DNA from: 1-14-0-20-39-34 sp043800545
GTDB lineage: Bacteria > Patescibacteriota > Patescibacteriia > Magasanikbacterales > UBA922
Reading direction: 5' to 3'
Length of the DNA: 6,837 nucleotides
Assembly (NCBI GenBank): GCA_043800545.1
Contig: JAZDMW010000082.1
Location: 1 to 6,837 of the forward strand
Shown here piece by piece: positions 6,724-6,837 of the stretch. The notes under the pieces were generated by a model. It saw nothing but the letters and a program-made list of their open reading frames with translations. It had not been told where the DNA came from and did no database searches. The position numbers were made by a program, and so were the translations under genes. Within the stretch, counting starts at the first letter, position 1; every line of letters begins with the position of its first letter.

Positions 6724-6735
6724 TAAAATTATTGT

Positions 6736-6837
6736 ATGGATATTTTAGGAAAAATTGAATCAATACTTTTTGTAGCTTCTAAGCCTCTTTCTTTGGATAA
6801 AATTGCTCATGTTTTGGAAGTGGATATTTCAAAAATA
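6736..6837 (+). CDS. scpB: Segregation and condensation protein B, N-terminal 34 codons (runs off window)
   Basis: The open frame from ATG 6736 to the last base encodes MDILGKIESILFVASKPLSL and then DKIAHVLEVDISKI. The pattern IESILF-x-x-x-x-PLS-x-x-x-(I/L)A-x-x-L is the start of the first winged-helix domain of ScpB, the dimeric partner of ScpA in the SMC complex. The position directly after scpA, 12 bases past its TGA, is the usual bacterial order and makes the call firm despite the short length. The start is preceded by TTGT, as for scpA, with no Shine-Dalgarno sequence. The 3' end lies outside the window. Confidence 0.9.
   Translation, partial: MDILGKIESILFVASKPLSLDKIAHVLEVDISKI

Overview
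This AT-rich bacterial window carries one co-directional, tightly packed run of genes on the + strand. No gene is supported on the - strand, and no rRNA, tRNA, CRISPR array or mobile element is visible. Base composition, weak or absent Shine-Dalgarno sequences, nearly zero intergenic space and the gene set suggest a small-genome bacterium, perhaps of the Candidate Phyla Radiation/Patescibacteria. That placement is an inference; nothing here is diagnostic.

Layout. Positions 1-209 hold the 3' part of a small membrane protein gene, broken under the standard code by an in-frame TGA at 12-14. An AT-rich gap with possible -10 boxes follows. Positions 255-659 encode an intact small membrane protein that is a paralogue of the broken one; the two align without gaps to their ends. 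Four bases later comes an RsmB/NOP-type RNA m5C methyltransferase (664-1671). A 115-bp gap then holds a good sigma70-type promoter (1690-1718) that probably drives the rest: aspartyl-tRNA synthetase (aspS, 1787-3553), a family-2 polyprenyl-phosphate-sugar-synthase-like glycosyltransferase (3557-4297), a TMTC-like GT-C membrane protein (4260-6002), scpA (6022-6723) and the first 34 codons of scpB (6736 to the window end).

How the genes fit together. AspS and ScpAB (the SMC partners in chromosome condensation) are housekeeping genes. Between them sits a two-gene module in which the GT2 enzyme could charge a lipid carrier with a sugar and the GT-C protein could transfer that sugar to an acceptor outside the membrane. 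The methyltransferase and the small membrane protein look like a separate two-gene transcription unit.

Most worth a second look: (1) the TGA in the first paralogue falls exactly where its intact neighbour has a GGA glycine codon, while about 135 glycines in the intact genes are all GGN; (2) a perfect 12-bp hairpin with a T-rich tail lies inside the GT2 coding sequence; (3) the methyltransferase has Val in place of the near-invariant Pro of its motif IV Pro-Cys. I do not see a clear-cut new defence or mobile system.
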